Shown piece by piece: positions 40,807 to 50,158 of a stretch of 64,000 bases of DNA (position 1 is its first letter; each line of letters opens with the position of its first letter). Origin of the DNA: Alcanivorax quisquiliarum (lineage in GTDB: Bacteria > Pseudomonadota > Gammaproteobacteria > Pseudomonadales > Alcanivoracaceae). The translations under genes and the position numbers were made by a program. The stretch is taken from assembly GCF_023051175.1 (NCBI RefSeq), contig NZ_JALKII010000002.1, forward strand, positions 62,001 to 126,000, written 5' to 3'. The notes beneath the pieces are model-generated. The model saw nothing but the letters and a program-made list of their open reading frames with translations, made no database searches and was not told the DNA's origin.

Positions 40807-42180
40807 TCAATCGACCCGCCTCCAATCCTCGCGCGCCATGTAAATGCGCGTCTCGCGCACGACGACACCGGATAACAACAGCAGCCCGACCAGGTTCGGC
40901 AGGGCCATCAGCCCGTTGGCAATATCGGAGAATGTCCACACTGCTTCCAGCGACAGCACACAGCCCACATACGCCAGCACGGCGAACAACACGCGATAGG
41001 GAAATACCGCACGGCGCCCCCACAGGCTTTCCAGGCAACGCTCACCGTAATAGCTCCAACCCAGCATGGATGTATAGGCGTAAACCAGCACGCCCACGGT
41101 GACGACATAGGTGCCCCAGCCACTGCCAAGCCCCTGCTCGAGCGCCCAGGCTGTCATCGGCGCGCCACGCAGGCCCGGCTCGCTCCAGGCGCCGGTCACA
41201 ATCAGCGCCAACGCGGTCAAAGTGACCATGATCAGCGTATCGGTGAACGTTTGCGTCATGGAAACCATCGCCTGCCTCACCGGCTGGCTGGTCTTCGCCG
41301 CTGCTGCGGCAATCGCGCCAGTACCCAGGCCCGATTCATTAGAGAAGATGCCGCGTGCCACACCCATCTGGATAGCGATCAGCACACTGGCACCGAGAAA
41401 ACCCCCTGCCGCTGCGCTGCCTGTAAAAGCATCACGAAACACCATCAGCAGTGCACCCGGCAACCGCTCGGCAAATACCACCAGCACTGTCAGAGCGGCG
41501 AGGATGTAAAGCACGATCATCACCGGCACCACCGCAGCGGCAAACCGGCCGATACTGCGAATGCCACCCAGGATCACCGCCCCTGTCGCCAGCGCCAACA
41601 GTATTCCGGTCTGAGCGTGATCAATCTGCCAAGTGCTGGCAAGCTGGTCTGCTGCGGTATTGGCCTGCACCATATTGCCGATACCAAACGAGGCAATAAT
41701 GCCGAACACCGCGAACGCCGCTCCCAGCGTCCGGCCAAGCCGGCCGCCTACGCCGAATGCCAGATAATTCATCGGTCCGCCAGTCTGCTCGCCCCGCGCA
41801 TCAGTGCGGCGATACTTGACGCCGAGCAGTGCTTCGGAATACTTGGTCGCCATCCCCGCCAGGCCGGTAATCCACATCCAGAACAACGCACCCGGCCCGC
41901 CAGTACCGATGGCAATTGCAACACCGGCGATATTGCCAACACCGACCGTAGCCGCCAGGGCAGTGGCCAACGCCTGGTAATGCGATACATCCCCGGGCAC
42001 ATCCCCTTTTTCCTTGCGGTGTATGAAGGCCAGCCAGAATGCGTGCCCCATCACCCGAAACTGCAAACCGCCCAGCCGCACCGTCAGATACAGACCCGTC
42101 AGCAACAGCAGCGGCACCAGCAGATACGGCCCCCAGACGAATCCGTTAATCGCTTTTAACGTCGCTTCCAGTTGCACCAT
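40807..42180 (-). CDS. Sodium:alanine/glycine symporter (AGCS family)
   Basis: The 457-residue inner-membrane protein has 10-11 helices and the AGCS signatures: SHYQALATALAATVGVGNIAGVA near residue 70, GGPGALFWMWITGLAGMATKYSE, and FSNESGLGTGAIAAAAAKTS in the middle. GGGAGG lies just upstream of the ATG. It takes up alanine or glycine with sodium, in line with a marine lifestyle. It is convergent with dgt. Confidence 0.95.
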   Translation of the reverse strand: MVQLEATLKAINGFVWGPYLLVPLLLLTGLYLTVRLGGLQFRVMGHAFWLAFIHRKEKGDVPGDVSHYQALATALAATVGVGNIAGVAIAIGTGGPGALFWMWITGLAGMATKYSEALLGVKYRRTDARGEQTGGPMNYLAFGVGGRLGRTLGAAFAVFGIIASFGIGNMVQANTAADQLASTWQIDHAQTGILLALATGAVILGGIRSIGRFAAAVVPVMIVLYILAALTVLVVFAERLPGALLMVFRDAFTGSAAAGGFLGASVLIAIQMGVARGIFSNESGLGTGAIAAAAAKTSQPVRQAMVSMTQTFTDTLIMVTLTALALIVTGAWSEPGLRGAPMTAWALEQGLGSGWGTYVVTVGVLVYAYTSMLGWSYYGERCLESLWGRRAVFPYRVLFAVLAYVGCVLSLEAVWTFSDIANGLMALPNLVGLLLLSGVVVRETRIYMAREDWRRVD

Positions 42181-42766
42181 GCGTTACCTCCCCAGCGAGC
42201 CGCCAGGCTCGTTCGCGCTCTGATTGACGTTGAATCCCCAAGCCGCCAAGAATGCGCCTCGCAGGCGCTCACGTCACCCCCGAGATCGCTTTTATGTCGG
42301 TGCCAGTGGTTACTGGAACAGCCTTTCGCTGCCTCTCCCGAAACGGCTGGACAAAAGTAGCTGCCCCTCCCGGAAGGCTTGCTCTCGATCGTCACCGGCA
42401 GCGACATTATTTTTATTTGTCCCGGTCAATTTTCGCCACTGCCGTATTCCTTTACCTTCAAATCCTTCAACCGCCCCCGCCTGTCTAGCTACTGGTGCCG
42501 GCCGACGCCAAGCTGGCACTAGCCGTCCCACAGCCCGGTCTCAACATCGTTTTCAGCCCTCTTTGCAAGCGCTCGCCAACCCCGGCGCCGCATCCGATCT
42601 GCATCGTCTGGCCGACTCCTGCGTGAGGACGTTATCCTGTCTTCAGATATCGGCTGAACAGCGCCTCGCCCGTGGCGGTAATCCACCCACGGGCCACAGC
42701 GCCCCCCCCCCTGTACTGCGTGGCTATCCACGCTCCGCCACTGGCGCGGTAAAGGTTTGAGCAATT
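42181..42766. other. Intergenic region, no supported gene
   Basis: These 586 bp separate the divergent symporter and DUF72 genes. Frames here are short or Pro/Arg/Ser-rich and none has a ribosome binding site. A ten-base C run lies near 42701. The promoters of both genes should be here; I could not place them. Confidence 0.5.
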
Positions 42767-43765
42767 ATGCAGGATTCACTGTTCTCCTTAGACGAGGCAC
42801 CTGCCGAGGGCAGCGTACGTCCGGCCAGTCAAGGCGCCCAACTGGCCGCGCTTGCGCAACAATTGCCTGACACACTCCGGCTGGGCACTTCTTCCTGGCA
42901 TTATCCCGGCTGGGCCACGCTGGTGTGGGACCGGCTCTACAGCGAAGCGCAGCTCTCTCGCGACGGCCTGAGCGCCTATGCGGCGCACCCGCTGTTTCGC
43001 ACCGTCGGCGTGGATCGCGGTTTCTACAAACCGCTCACCACAGAGCAATACTCTCGCTACGCCGCTCAGGTGCCCGCGGATTTTCGTTTCGTTATCAAGG
43101 CACCCAGCCTGGTGACCGATGCCCAGCTGCGCAGCGGCGATGGCAAAGCCCTCGAAGCCAATCCGGCGTTTCTCAGCGAAGAAGCCGCCGCCAGCACCTT
43201 CATCGAGCCAGCACTGGCCGGGCTGGGCAACAAGCTCGGCGCGCTGGTGTTCCAGATCAGCCCGCTGCCCGGCAGCTGGCTCAAACAAATGCCACGCCTG
43301 ATCGCGCAACTGCATCGGCTGCTGGCAAGCCTGCCCGCGTTGCAGGCGCACGCACCGGAGGCAGTGATCGCCGTCGAGGTACGCGACCCGGAGTGGCTCA
43401 CCACCGAATTCATTGCCGCACTGCGCGACACTGGCGCCACCTACTGCCTCGGCCTGCACGCAAAGATGCCGCCTATCAGCGAACAGCTACCCATCTTGCG
43501 CGCCCTGTGGCCCGGCCCGCTGGTGTGCCGCTGGAATCTCAATCCCGTGCACGGCGCCTACGGCTACGAAGAAGCCCACGCGCAATACAGCCCCTACAAC
43601 AAGCTGATAGACCCCGACCCGGAGACCCGCGCCGCGCTGGCACGCGTGATCGCCGGCACCGTCGGCGCGGGCCAACGCGCCTATGTAACCCTGAGCAACA
43701 AGGCCGAAGGCTGCTCGCCGCTCTCGGCCATCGCCCTGGCGCACGCCATCCTCGCCACTCGTTGA
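42767..43765 (+). CDS. DUF72 (YecE-like) family protein
   Basis: The protein has 332 residues. It shows the DUF72 marks LGTSSWHYPGWATLVW near residue 38, then FRTVGVDRGFYKPLT and FRFVIKAPSLVTD, and later RWNLNPVHGAYGYEEAHAQY. The family forms a TIM-barrel resembling sugar isomerases and nucleases. Its activity is undetermined. The N-terminal 35 residues are variable. Genes of the family are often near SOS or transport genes; the next one here, yebG, is LexA-controlled. Confidence 0.88.
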   Translation: MQDSLFSLDEAPAEGSVRPASQGAQLAALAQQLPDTLRLGTSSWHYPGWATLVWDRLYSEAQLSRDGLSAYAAHPLFRTVGVDRGFYKPLTTEQYSRYAAQVPADFRFVIKAPSLVTDAQLRSGDGKALEANPAFLSEEAAASTFIEPALAGLGNKLGALVFQISPLPGSWLKQMPRLIAQLHRLLASLPALQAHAPEAVIAVEVRDPEWLTTEFIAALRDTGATYCLGLHAKMPPISEQLPILRALWPGPLVCRWNLNPVHGAYGYEEAHAQYSPYNKLIDPDPETRAALARVIAGTVGAGQRAYVTLSNKAEGCSPLSAIALAHAILATR

Positions 43766-43899
43766 CCACTGCCCGCCCAGGCGCCGCCGTTTGGTGCGCC
43801 TGGCCATTTGAGCCTGACCGTCCGAACTTGGCCGTTAAACAGAACCGTCCACGCACTGCCCGCTTTGCATTGCCGGGCAACCACGTTATGCTTACGACA

Positions 43900-43915
43900 C
43901 TGTCCATTTGTACAG
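43900..43915 (+). promoter_or_regulatory. LexA box of yebG
   Basis: CTGTCCATTTGTACAG is a perfect match to the gammaproteobacterial SOS consensus CTGT-N8-ACAG, 34 bp before the yebG start. Confidence 0.92.
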
Positions 43916-43949
43916 TTATCATTTAATCGGGAAGGCGCAGAGGTAATGA

Positions 43950-44300
43950 ATGGCCGTCGAAGTGGTATACCGCAGCTCCCGCGATCCGGGGCAACTTTTC
44001 ATGGATAAAGCCGAAGCAGATCGCCACGACAAAATGCTTGAGCTGGCCGAAGCACTGCGTGAAGTGCTGCAAACAGCCGTACCCTCACTGAGCGAGCAGC
44101 AAGGAGAAGAGCTGGGCATCTTCATGGCCAGGAACCGGGCAGTATTTGCCAAGGCATTCCGTGGCCCGGTGGATGCCCTGGCAGAGCTTGAGCCGGCACC
44201 ACAAGACGACACGGGCGACGCTGTTGTGCTACAGCCGCAAAGTGATGCATCAGCGGAGAGCGCCACACAGGAAAAAGCGCTGCAACAGCAGGCATCCTGA
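43950..44300 (+). CDS. yebG: YebG-like DNA-damage-inducible protein
   Basis: The protein has 116 residues. The start MAVEVVYRSSRDPGQLFM resembles E. coli YebG (MAVEVKY), and EADRHDKMLELAEALREVL continues the helical part. The C-terminal 40 residues are Gln/Ala/Asp-rich and disordered. YebG is a small SOS-regulon protein of unknown mechanism. The perfect LexA box at 43900-43915 and AGAGGT before the ATG support this. SOS control is thus well supported, function is not. Confidence 0.93.
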   Translation: MAVEVVYRSSRDPGQLFMDKAEADRHDKMLELAEALREVLQTAVPSLSEQQGEELGIFMARNRAVFAKAFRGPVDALAELEPAPQDDTGDAVVLQPQSDASAESATQEKALQQQAS

Positions 44301-44521
44301 CACCCGGAAGCATCAGCCCTGCCATTGCCCCGGCCTTGAGCCGGGGCTGTTGCCCATTGGCAACACCTGCGCTAAAGCGCTCCACACACTGGCTACACTC
44401 GCGCCCCCCCTATTCAAAGCCGGGAGTGAAGCGAAATATGGCGTGTGGCGTGTGGCGTGTGGTGTACAGAGAACAGAAAGCAGGTGCAGCAAGTCGGCAT
44501 CCGAACCTGGCCAACCTGAAA

Positions 44522-46363
44522 TCACTTCACCGCGAGTTGCTGCGCCAGGCCTGTAGTACGCGCAATATTTTTTTGCACCGCTGTGCTCAGCAAGCGGGTA
44601 TCCCCCACCATCAGCAACTGCTTCCGAGCACGGGTAATCCCCGTATACACCAGCTCGCGGCTCAACACCGGGCTGTCACTCTCGGGTAGCACCAGTGCGA
44701 CATGATCGAATTCGCTGCCCTGGCTTTTGTGGATCGTCATCGCCCAGCAATCTTCAAAGGTGGGCAGGCGCACCGGCGGCACGAAACGGATTTGCCCGTC
44801 CGGCGCCAGAAAAGCCACCTTTAGTTGGCCCTCCGCCGGATCGATCACGGCCACCCCGGCATCGCCATTGAACAGGCCCAGCGACCAGTCATTGCGTGTC
44901 AGCAATACCGCCCGACCGGGGTACCACGATGCCGCACTCGCCAGACCGTTACGGCGCAGGGCGCGGCTGATCTGTGCATTGATCTGTTCCGCACCCCATG
45001 GCCCACGGCGTAAAGCGCACAGGATGCGGAAGCGGACAAAGGCTTCCAGCACCTCCTCGGCGGGCGCACCCTCGACGGCCAGCGCAAGCATCGGCGTCAG
45101 GTGTTCAACGGCGTGCTGGATCAGCGCAGCACGATCCGGGGCAGCCCAGCGGATATCCACCGGGGGGTGCTCACGCAAGGCATGCACAGCCCGGGTATCG
45201 CCGCGCCGCACCGCATCCGCCAACCGGGCGATGCCGGAGGCATCATCAAAGCGATGCACGCGGGCCAGCCGGGTGACGTGATCGTCGACAATGCTCTGCT
45301 GCCCGTTGTTGGCGGTAACCCTGACACCTTCCTGTTCGAGCCGCGCCGCCAGCGCCGGGGAAAAATCGCCGCCGCCCTGGCCGCACAGATCGGCGAATAC
45401 ACTGCCCGCCTCCACCGAGGCCAGCTGGTCACGATCGCCGATCAGATACAGGCAGGCGTGCTCCGGCAACGCGGCCACCAGCTGTGTCATCAGGCCCAGA
45501 TCAATCATCGACGCTTCATCTATCACCACGATATCGGCGGGCAGCAGGCGCCCGGCATGGTAACGCGGGCGGCCATCTCGGCCGGCGCCCAGCAGGCGAT
45601 GCACGGTGACCGCCTCGGCGGGCAGTGCCGCACTCAAGGCGTCCGGCAGCGGCAGCGAGGGCAGCGTGGCACGCAGGGATTCTGTCAGCCGGGCCGCGGC
45701 CTTGCCGGTGGGCGCTGCCATGCGAATGCGCGGCAGCGGTTCATCGGGCGCTTGCTCGTTCGCCAGCAGCAGGTGCAGTGCCAGCATCCGGGTGACCGTC
45801 CAGGTTTTGCCCGTGCCCGGCCCGCCGGTGATGATGCCGAAACGGTGCAACACGCAGTTGATCGCGGCCACACATTGCCAATCGATATCGCCCTCAGCGG
45901 GTGGCGGAAACAATATGCCGGCCAGCCGGCCTGCGGCGCCTGTAGGGATATCGCACAGCGCCAGGCGGCTGCGCACGGCAGCGGCGACGCGGCCCTCGGC
46001 ATCATAATGGCGCGCCAGATAAAGCCGCGTGCCATCAATGATCAGCGGCGTGTTATCGCCGGGCGCACCGAGCACCACGCCATCGGGCGCGGGCGCCGTG
46101 GCCGGGGGCCGCCAGGGGCAGTCTGTGCTGTCGAAGGGTTGTGCAGGCGGCGCCGACAGGTCCAGGCAAACGTGCCCCTGCGCGCCGAGATAGCTGACCA
46201 GTGCCACCAGCCACACGGCTTCGTCATCCGGCGCATGGGCTGCCACCAGCTGCGCCAGCGCCACGTCGAGGGGCCGCAGCAGGCCGCGCCCGGCGCGGCT
46301 TTCAAGCCAGCCAAGCGCGGTGCGGGCGACTGTATTTTCGCTCAGGGCTGTATTTTCGCTCAT
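44522..46363 (-). CDS. recD: Exonuclease V subunit RecD
   Basis: The protein has 613 residues, close to E. coli RecD. It is the 5'-3' superfamily 1B helicase of RecBCD: Walker A GGPGTGKTWTV (about 178), Walker B VIDEASMIDL, and the later motif MTIHKSQGSEFDHVALVLP. The first 100 residues bind RecB. The N-terminus MSENTALSENTVA is itself part of a 17-18 bp minisatellite that runs upstream (46330-46487), so the true start may be any of several ATG/GTG codons. It is the last gene of recC-recB-recD, with 270 bp to recB instead of the more usual overlap. Confidence 0.96.
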   Translation of the reverse strand: MSENTALSENTVARTALGWLESRAGRGLLRPLDVALAQLVAAHAPDDEAVWLVALVSYLGAQGHVCLDLSAPPAQPFDSTDCPWRPPATAPAPDGVVLGAPGDNTPLIIDGTRLYLARHYDAEGRVAAAVRSRLALCDIPTGAAGRLAGILFPPPAEGDIDWQCVAAINCVLHRFGIITGGPGTGKTWTVTRMLALHLLLANEQAPDEPLPRIRMAAPTGKAAARLTESLRATLPSLPLPDALSAALPAEAVTVHRLLGAGRDGRPRYHAGRLLPADIVVIDEASMIDLGLMTQLVAALPEHACLYLIGDRDQLASVEAGSVFADLCGQGGGDFSPALAARLEQEGVRVTANNGQQSIVDDHVTRLARVHRFDDASGIARLADAVRRGDTRAVHALREHPPVDIRWAAPDRAALIQHAVEHLTPMLALAVEGAPAEEVLEAFVRFRILCALRRGPWGAEQINAQISRALRRNGLASAASWYPGRAVLLTRNDWSLGLFNGDAGVAVIDPAEGQLKVAFLAPDGQIRFVPPVRLPTFEDCWAMTIHKSQGSEFDHVALVLPESDSPVLSRELVYTGITRARKQLLMVGDTRLLSTAVQKNIARTTGLAQQLAVK

Positions 46364-46487
46364 GGCTGCTTGTCGCTCACGGCTGCTTTTTTGCTCACGG
46401 CTGTATCTCGCTCACGGCTGTTATTCCGCTCATGGCCTTTTTCCGCTCATGGCTGTTTTCCGCTCGGAGCTGTTTCTCCATTCATGG
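46330..46487 (-). repeat. 17-18 bp minisatellite spanning the recD start
   Basis: Reading the minus strand, nine units of the form CCATGAGCGGAAAACAG (17 or 18 bp) lie end to end, and the last two form the recD N-terminus. Almost every unit carries ATG or GTG overlapping TGA (ATGA/GTGA). Units differ by substitutions and one-base length changes, so the start codons are in different frames. More degenerate copies continue towards recB, to about 46565. No spacers separate units, so this is not CRISPR. Confidence 0.88.
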
Positions 46488-46633
46488 CTGCCTTCCTCGC
46501 CCCGCTGCCTTTTCGAGCAAGGCGGTGGCCGCACGCACGGCTGTCGCCCCGGTCAGGGCTGTCGTACCGCTTCATCCCGCTCACGGTGGCCTCGCCTTTC
46601 ACCGCTGTTTCCCATGCTTTGCCAGGCCGTCAC

Positions 46634-49600
46634 TCATGGTTGTCCTAGCAGTTGATCCAGGCACGCCAGCAACGCGGGGCTCGGCCGGTGGAACCAGATG
46701 CCGCCGCCCTCGGGCTGGATGCCCCGCAGGAACAGGTAACCAACCCCGCCGAAATGTTGTGCCGGATCGTAATCGGGCAAGGTGCGGCGCAGGTGCCGAT
46801 GCAGGGCTACGGCGTACAGCATCGCCTGCACATCATACCGGTGCTCGGCCATCGCCGCGTCGAGCGCGCCGGCGTGGTAATCCTCGGCACTGTGCCCAAG
46901 CCAGTTGCTCTTGTAGTCCGCTACATAAAAGCGGCCATTGGCGCGAAATACCAGATCGATAAAACCGCGCAGCATTCCCGCCACGTCTCTGAAGTGCAGC
47001 GCCGGGCGGGGCTGGCTGGCCGGCAGGATATCAATCGCCTGCTCCAGTGCTGCGGCATTCAGGGTGCCCAGCGGCAGCATGAATTCCATTTCGATGGCGG
47101 TGGCCTGAGCATCCATCAGCCGGGGCTCGCCATCGGCCAGCGGCGCGGCCAGGGTGTGTGCCACCATCTGCTGCAATACCGGCACCCAGGCTTCATCAAA
47201 GCCATGGCGCGCCAGCTGCGCGGCAATCATCGCCGCCGGGGCGTTGTTGCCGGCCCGGCAATCCAGACGCTCGAATATGCCGTGCAGGCAGATGCCTGCT
47301 GCCGCACCCCGAGGGAAATTGTGAATGGTGTGTGTTGCCGTCGCCGGTTGCGGCGCGGCGATTTCCGCCGGCTCGAAGTGCTCGGCCTGTGGATGCTCCA
47401 GCTCTCGCGTCAGGCCGGTGTAGCTGGTGAGGCGCCAGTGATCTGCAATCTGCCCGGAAAAGACGCGGGCCGCCAACGGCGGTGCCGTTGCGGGTGCCGG
47501 CGCAGCCCAGCCGGCTGCGGGGGGTTCGTCTGTCCAGTCCAGCGTGTCATTGTCGCGCAGTTCAGCCAGACGCGCCCGATAGTCATCTGCACCAGTGGCC
47601 TCCGCCCCCAGGCCCAGCAAGTGGTGCACGGCCGCGTCGGCAAGCCCCTTGCCTACCGGCGCCAGCATCACATAACAACGGTGCACGCTGCGGGTCAGCG
47701 CCACATACAACAGGCGCATGTCTTCACCCAGCTGCTCCCGGCGAGATGCCTGCCGCAGCTCGGTGACGCGCGATTCGTCCAGCAGGCTCTCGGCATCCAT
47801 TGCCAGGCAGGGGGCGCCCGTGTCTGCGTCGTAGTAGCTGATATCCCGGCCGGCACGCGAGGGCGCATTCCACATGCCGGCGACAAACGTCACCGGGTAC
47901 TGCAAGCCCTTGCTAGTGTGGATGGTGACCACTTTGACCAGATTGTCTTCGCTTTCCAGCCGCAGCTGGCGGGTGTCATCTTCCAACTGCTGCTGACGCT
48001 GGCGTGCGTACCAGTGCAGTAGCTCACGAGGGCCGCCCTGCGCGCCAGCTGCCTGCTGCAACAGCTCGCACAAGTGCAGCAGATCGGTAACGTGTCGCTC
48101 ACCTTCGTCACTCGCCCGCAGGCGTACCAGCAACTGCTCCTGGCCGAACAACCGGTATAGTGCGGGCAGCACGCCCTGGCTGCGCCAGAGGTCGCCCAGT
48201 TCGCGAAAATCTTCCAGCGTGCGCTGCCATTGGGCAGGGGTGTTGAAACGCTGATACAAGGCGCCCGGATCAATACCCACCAGGGCCGTGCCCAACGCGC
48301 TGCGCACCAGTAATTCGTTCTCCGGCTCGACCAGCGCGGCGAGCAGTTGCTCCAGATCGCCCGCCAGAGCGGTGGCGAACACGCTTTGCCGCCCCCGGTA
48401 AACACAGCCAAGGCCATGCTCGGCGAGAGCCAGCCTCACTTGCCGCGCTTCGTTGTGGCCGCGCACCAGCACGGCGATATCGCCTGCCTGGAGTGGCCGT
48501 TCACCGAGCTGCGCCTCGCCGGCGACTGCCTGCCGTAGCAGTTGGCTGATTTCCCCAGCAATCCAGCTTGCCTGCCAGTGCTGGGCATCGCCCTTGTTGT
48601 TGGCCAGCCCGGCCTGCTCGGGATCAGCCAGCACCAAGGTCAGCGCGGCGCGGCGTGCCGTGGTGTGCAGCGGAGTTTTATCGGCCTTGGCGGCTGCCTC
48701 GACGACATGAAAGCCGATGCCATCAATCAGGAACGGATCGTCATGCTCAACGAACAGCTTGTTCACGGCGGCGACCATCGGCGTGCTGGAGCGCCAGTTG
48801 GTGCCCAGCGTAAAGCGCCGCCCCGGATCGCAGTCTCGGGCCGCTGCCAGATAGGCATGAATATCCGCGCCTCGAAAACGATAAATCGCCTGCTTGGGAT
48901 CACCGATCATGAACAGCGCCGCGCCATCGCGCTGGTAATACACGCGGCGAAAGATGTCGTACTGCAACGGATCGGTGTCCTGGAACTCATCCACCAGTGC
49001 CACCGGATAGCGCTCGCTGACCTGATGCGCGAGCATCTCGCCCAATGGGCCGGCCAAAGCGCCTGCTACATCGCCGAGCAGATCATCCATGCCGCGTGCG
49101 CCGGACAGCCCCTTGAGCTGGTGCACACGGGTGAGCACCTGATCGCGCATCTCGGCAAGCAACGCCGCACGCGCAAGCGCTGGCGCCTGCGCTTCGCGCT
49201 CGACAATCTCAGGCAGCAACGCCAGCACATCGTGGTTGGGCACGTCCACACGGCGCTCATCCCTGGCCGCGGCATACAAGCTTTCGGGGAACAGTCGGCC
49301 GCTTTGCAGCTTGCCGCTGCTGTCCCGTGCCACAGGCGTTTGCCGCTGGCCTGCTGCCCATTCATCCAGCTGACGCAAGGCCGGTTGCAACCAGCGCCAT
49401 TGGAGCTTGCGGCCTTCGAACACTTTGTCGGCGCAGGCAGTTTGCAGATGTTTGCTGACCACCGGCCCGTGTGTCTGCCACGCCAGGCGCAAATCTTCCA
49501 GCAGCGCATCGTATTCACGCAGCTGCTTCAGATAGCGCTCGACGGACACCGCCGGCTCCAGCTGCGGACGCGGGCTACGCAGCACCGGGCGCAGTGCCTC

Positions 49601-50158
49601 ATGCAAACCCTGTGGTGTTTCGAAGGTGCGCAACAGGCCGTCGCGCAGGGTGCTACCGGCGTAAACATTGCTGCGCCACACGTCAGCCACGGCCTGCTCT
49701 GTCAATCGGCTTTCATCTTCGATGAACTCGGCTTCAAGCGGCGCACCCAGATCCAGCGCGTATTCACGCAACAGCCGCTGGCAGAATCCGTGAATGGTAA
49801 AAATGGCGGCGTTGTCGAGGCTGGTAAGCGCTCGATCCAGCAAGGCGGTGGCTTGCTTTTGCGGTATCTCCGCGAGCAAAAACTGCTCAAATGCATCATC
49901 AGTTACGCCGTGCTGGAACAGTTGTCGGGCCTCTACCAGCCGCTGGCGCACACGGCCGCGCAGCTCGGCCACCGCCGCACGGGTAAACGTGACCACGAGG
50001 ATATTTTCCACCGGCAACGGTGCACGACCGATGCCCAGCACCAGTCGCAGATACAGCGCGGCGATGGAAAATGTCTTGCCGGTGCCGGCGCTGGCTTCGA
50101 TCAGATTCAGGCCGTGCAGATCAAGGGTGCGCAGATCAAGCGGCTGCATGTCAGTCAT
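46634..50158 (-). CDS. recB: Exonuclease V subunit RecB
   Basis: The protein has 1174 residues from the ATG at 50158, overlapping the end of recC by eight bases (translational coupling). Walker A is EASAGTGKTF (21-30). Motif II is VDEFQDTDPLQYDIF, and later helicase motifs include VTIHTSKGLQYPVTF. The C-terminal nuclease domain keeps DLVFRANGRFYVADYKSNW (about 1070-1085), with the Asp and DxK catalytic residues intact. RecB is the 3'-5' helicase and nuclease of the complex and loads RecA after Chi. Confidence 0.97.
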   Translation of the reverse strand: MTDMQPLDLRTLDLHGLNLIEASAGTGKTFSIAALYLRLVLGIGRAPLPVENILVVTFTRAAVAELRGRVRQRLVEARQLFQHGVTDDAFEQFLLAEIPQKQATALLDRALTSLDNAAIFTIHGFCQRLLREYALDLGAPLEAEFIEDESRLTEQAVADVWRSNVYAGSTLRDGLLRTFETPQGLHEALRPVLRSPRPQLEPAVSVERYLKQLREYDALLEDLRLAWQTHGPVVSKHLQTACADKVFEGRKLQWRWLQPALRQLDEWAAGQRQTPVARDSSGKLQSGRLFPESLYAAARDERRVDVPNHDVLALLPEIVEREAQAPALARAALLAEMRDQVLTRVHQLKGLSGARGMDDLLGDVAGALAGPLGEMLAHQVSERYPVALVDEFQDTDPLQYDIFRRVYYQRDGAALFMIGDPKQAIYRFRGADIHAYLAAARDCDPGRRFTLGTNWRSSTPMVAAVNKLFVEHDDPFLIDGIGFHVVEAAAKADKTPLHTTARRAALTLVLADPEQAGLANNKGDAQHWQASWIAGEISQLLRQAVAGEAQLGERPLQAGDIAVLVRGHNEARQVRLALAEHGLGCVYRGRQSVFATALAGDLEQLLAALVEPENELLVRSALGTALVGIDPGALYQRFNTPAQWQRTLEDFRELGDLWRSQGVLPALYRLFGQEQLLVRLRASDEGERHVTDLLHLCELLQQAAGAQGGPRELLHWYARQRQQQLEDDTRQLRLESEDNLVKVVTIHTSKGLQYPVTFVAGMWNAPSRAGRDISYYDADTGAPCLAMDAESLLDESRVTELRQASRREQLGEDMRLLYVALTRSVHRCYVMLAPVGKGLADAAVHHLLGLGAEATGADDYRARLAELRDNDTLDWTDEPPAAGWAAPAPATAPPLAARVFSGQIADHWRLTSYTGLTRELEHPQAEHFEPAEIAAPQPATATHTIHNFPRGAAAGICLHGIFERLDCRAGNNAPAAMIAAQLARHGFDEAWVPVLQQMVAHTLAAPLADGEPRLMDAQATAIEMEFMLPLGTLNAAALEQAIDILPASQPRPALHFRDVAGMLRGFIDLVFRANGRFYVADYKSNWLGHSAEDYHAGALDAAMAEHRYDVQAMLYAVALHRHLRRTLPDYDPAQHFGGVGYLFLRGIQPEGGGIWFHRPSPALLACLDQLLGQP

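Noticed and set aside
42224-42760. 178-codon frame between the symporter and the DUF72 gene
   Set aside because: Pro/Ser/Arg-rich, no ribosome binding site; likely promoter DNA.
44430-44470. Short ggcgtgt direct repeats downstream of yebG
   Set aside because: Only three units of seven bases in non-coding DNA; too little to interpret.
46330-46565. Possible CRISPR-like short repeats before recD
   Set aside because: Units of 17-18 bp follow each other without spacers; this is a minisatellite.
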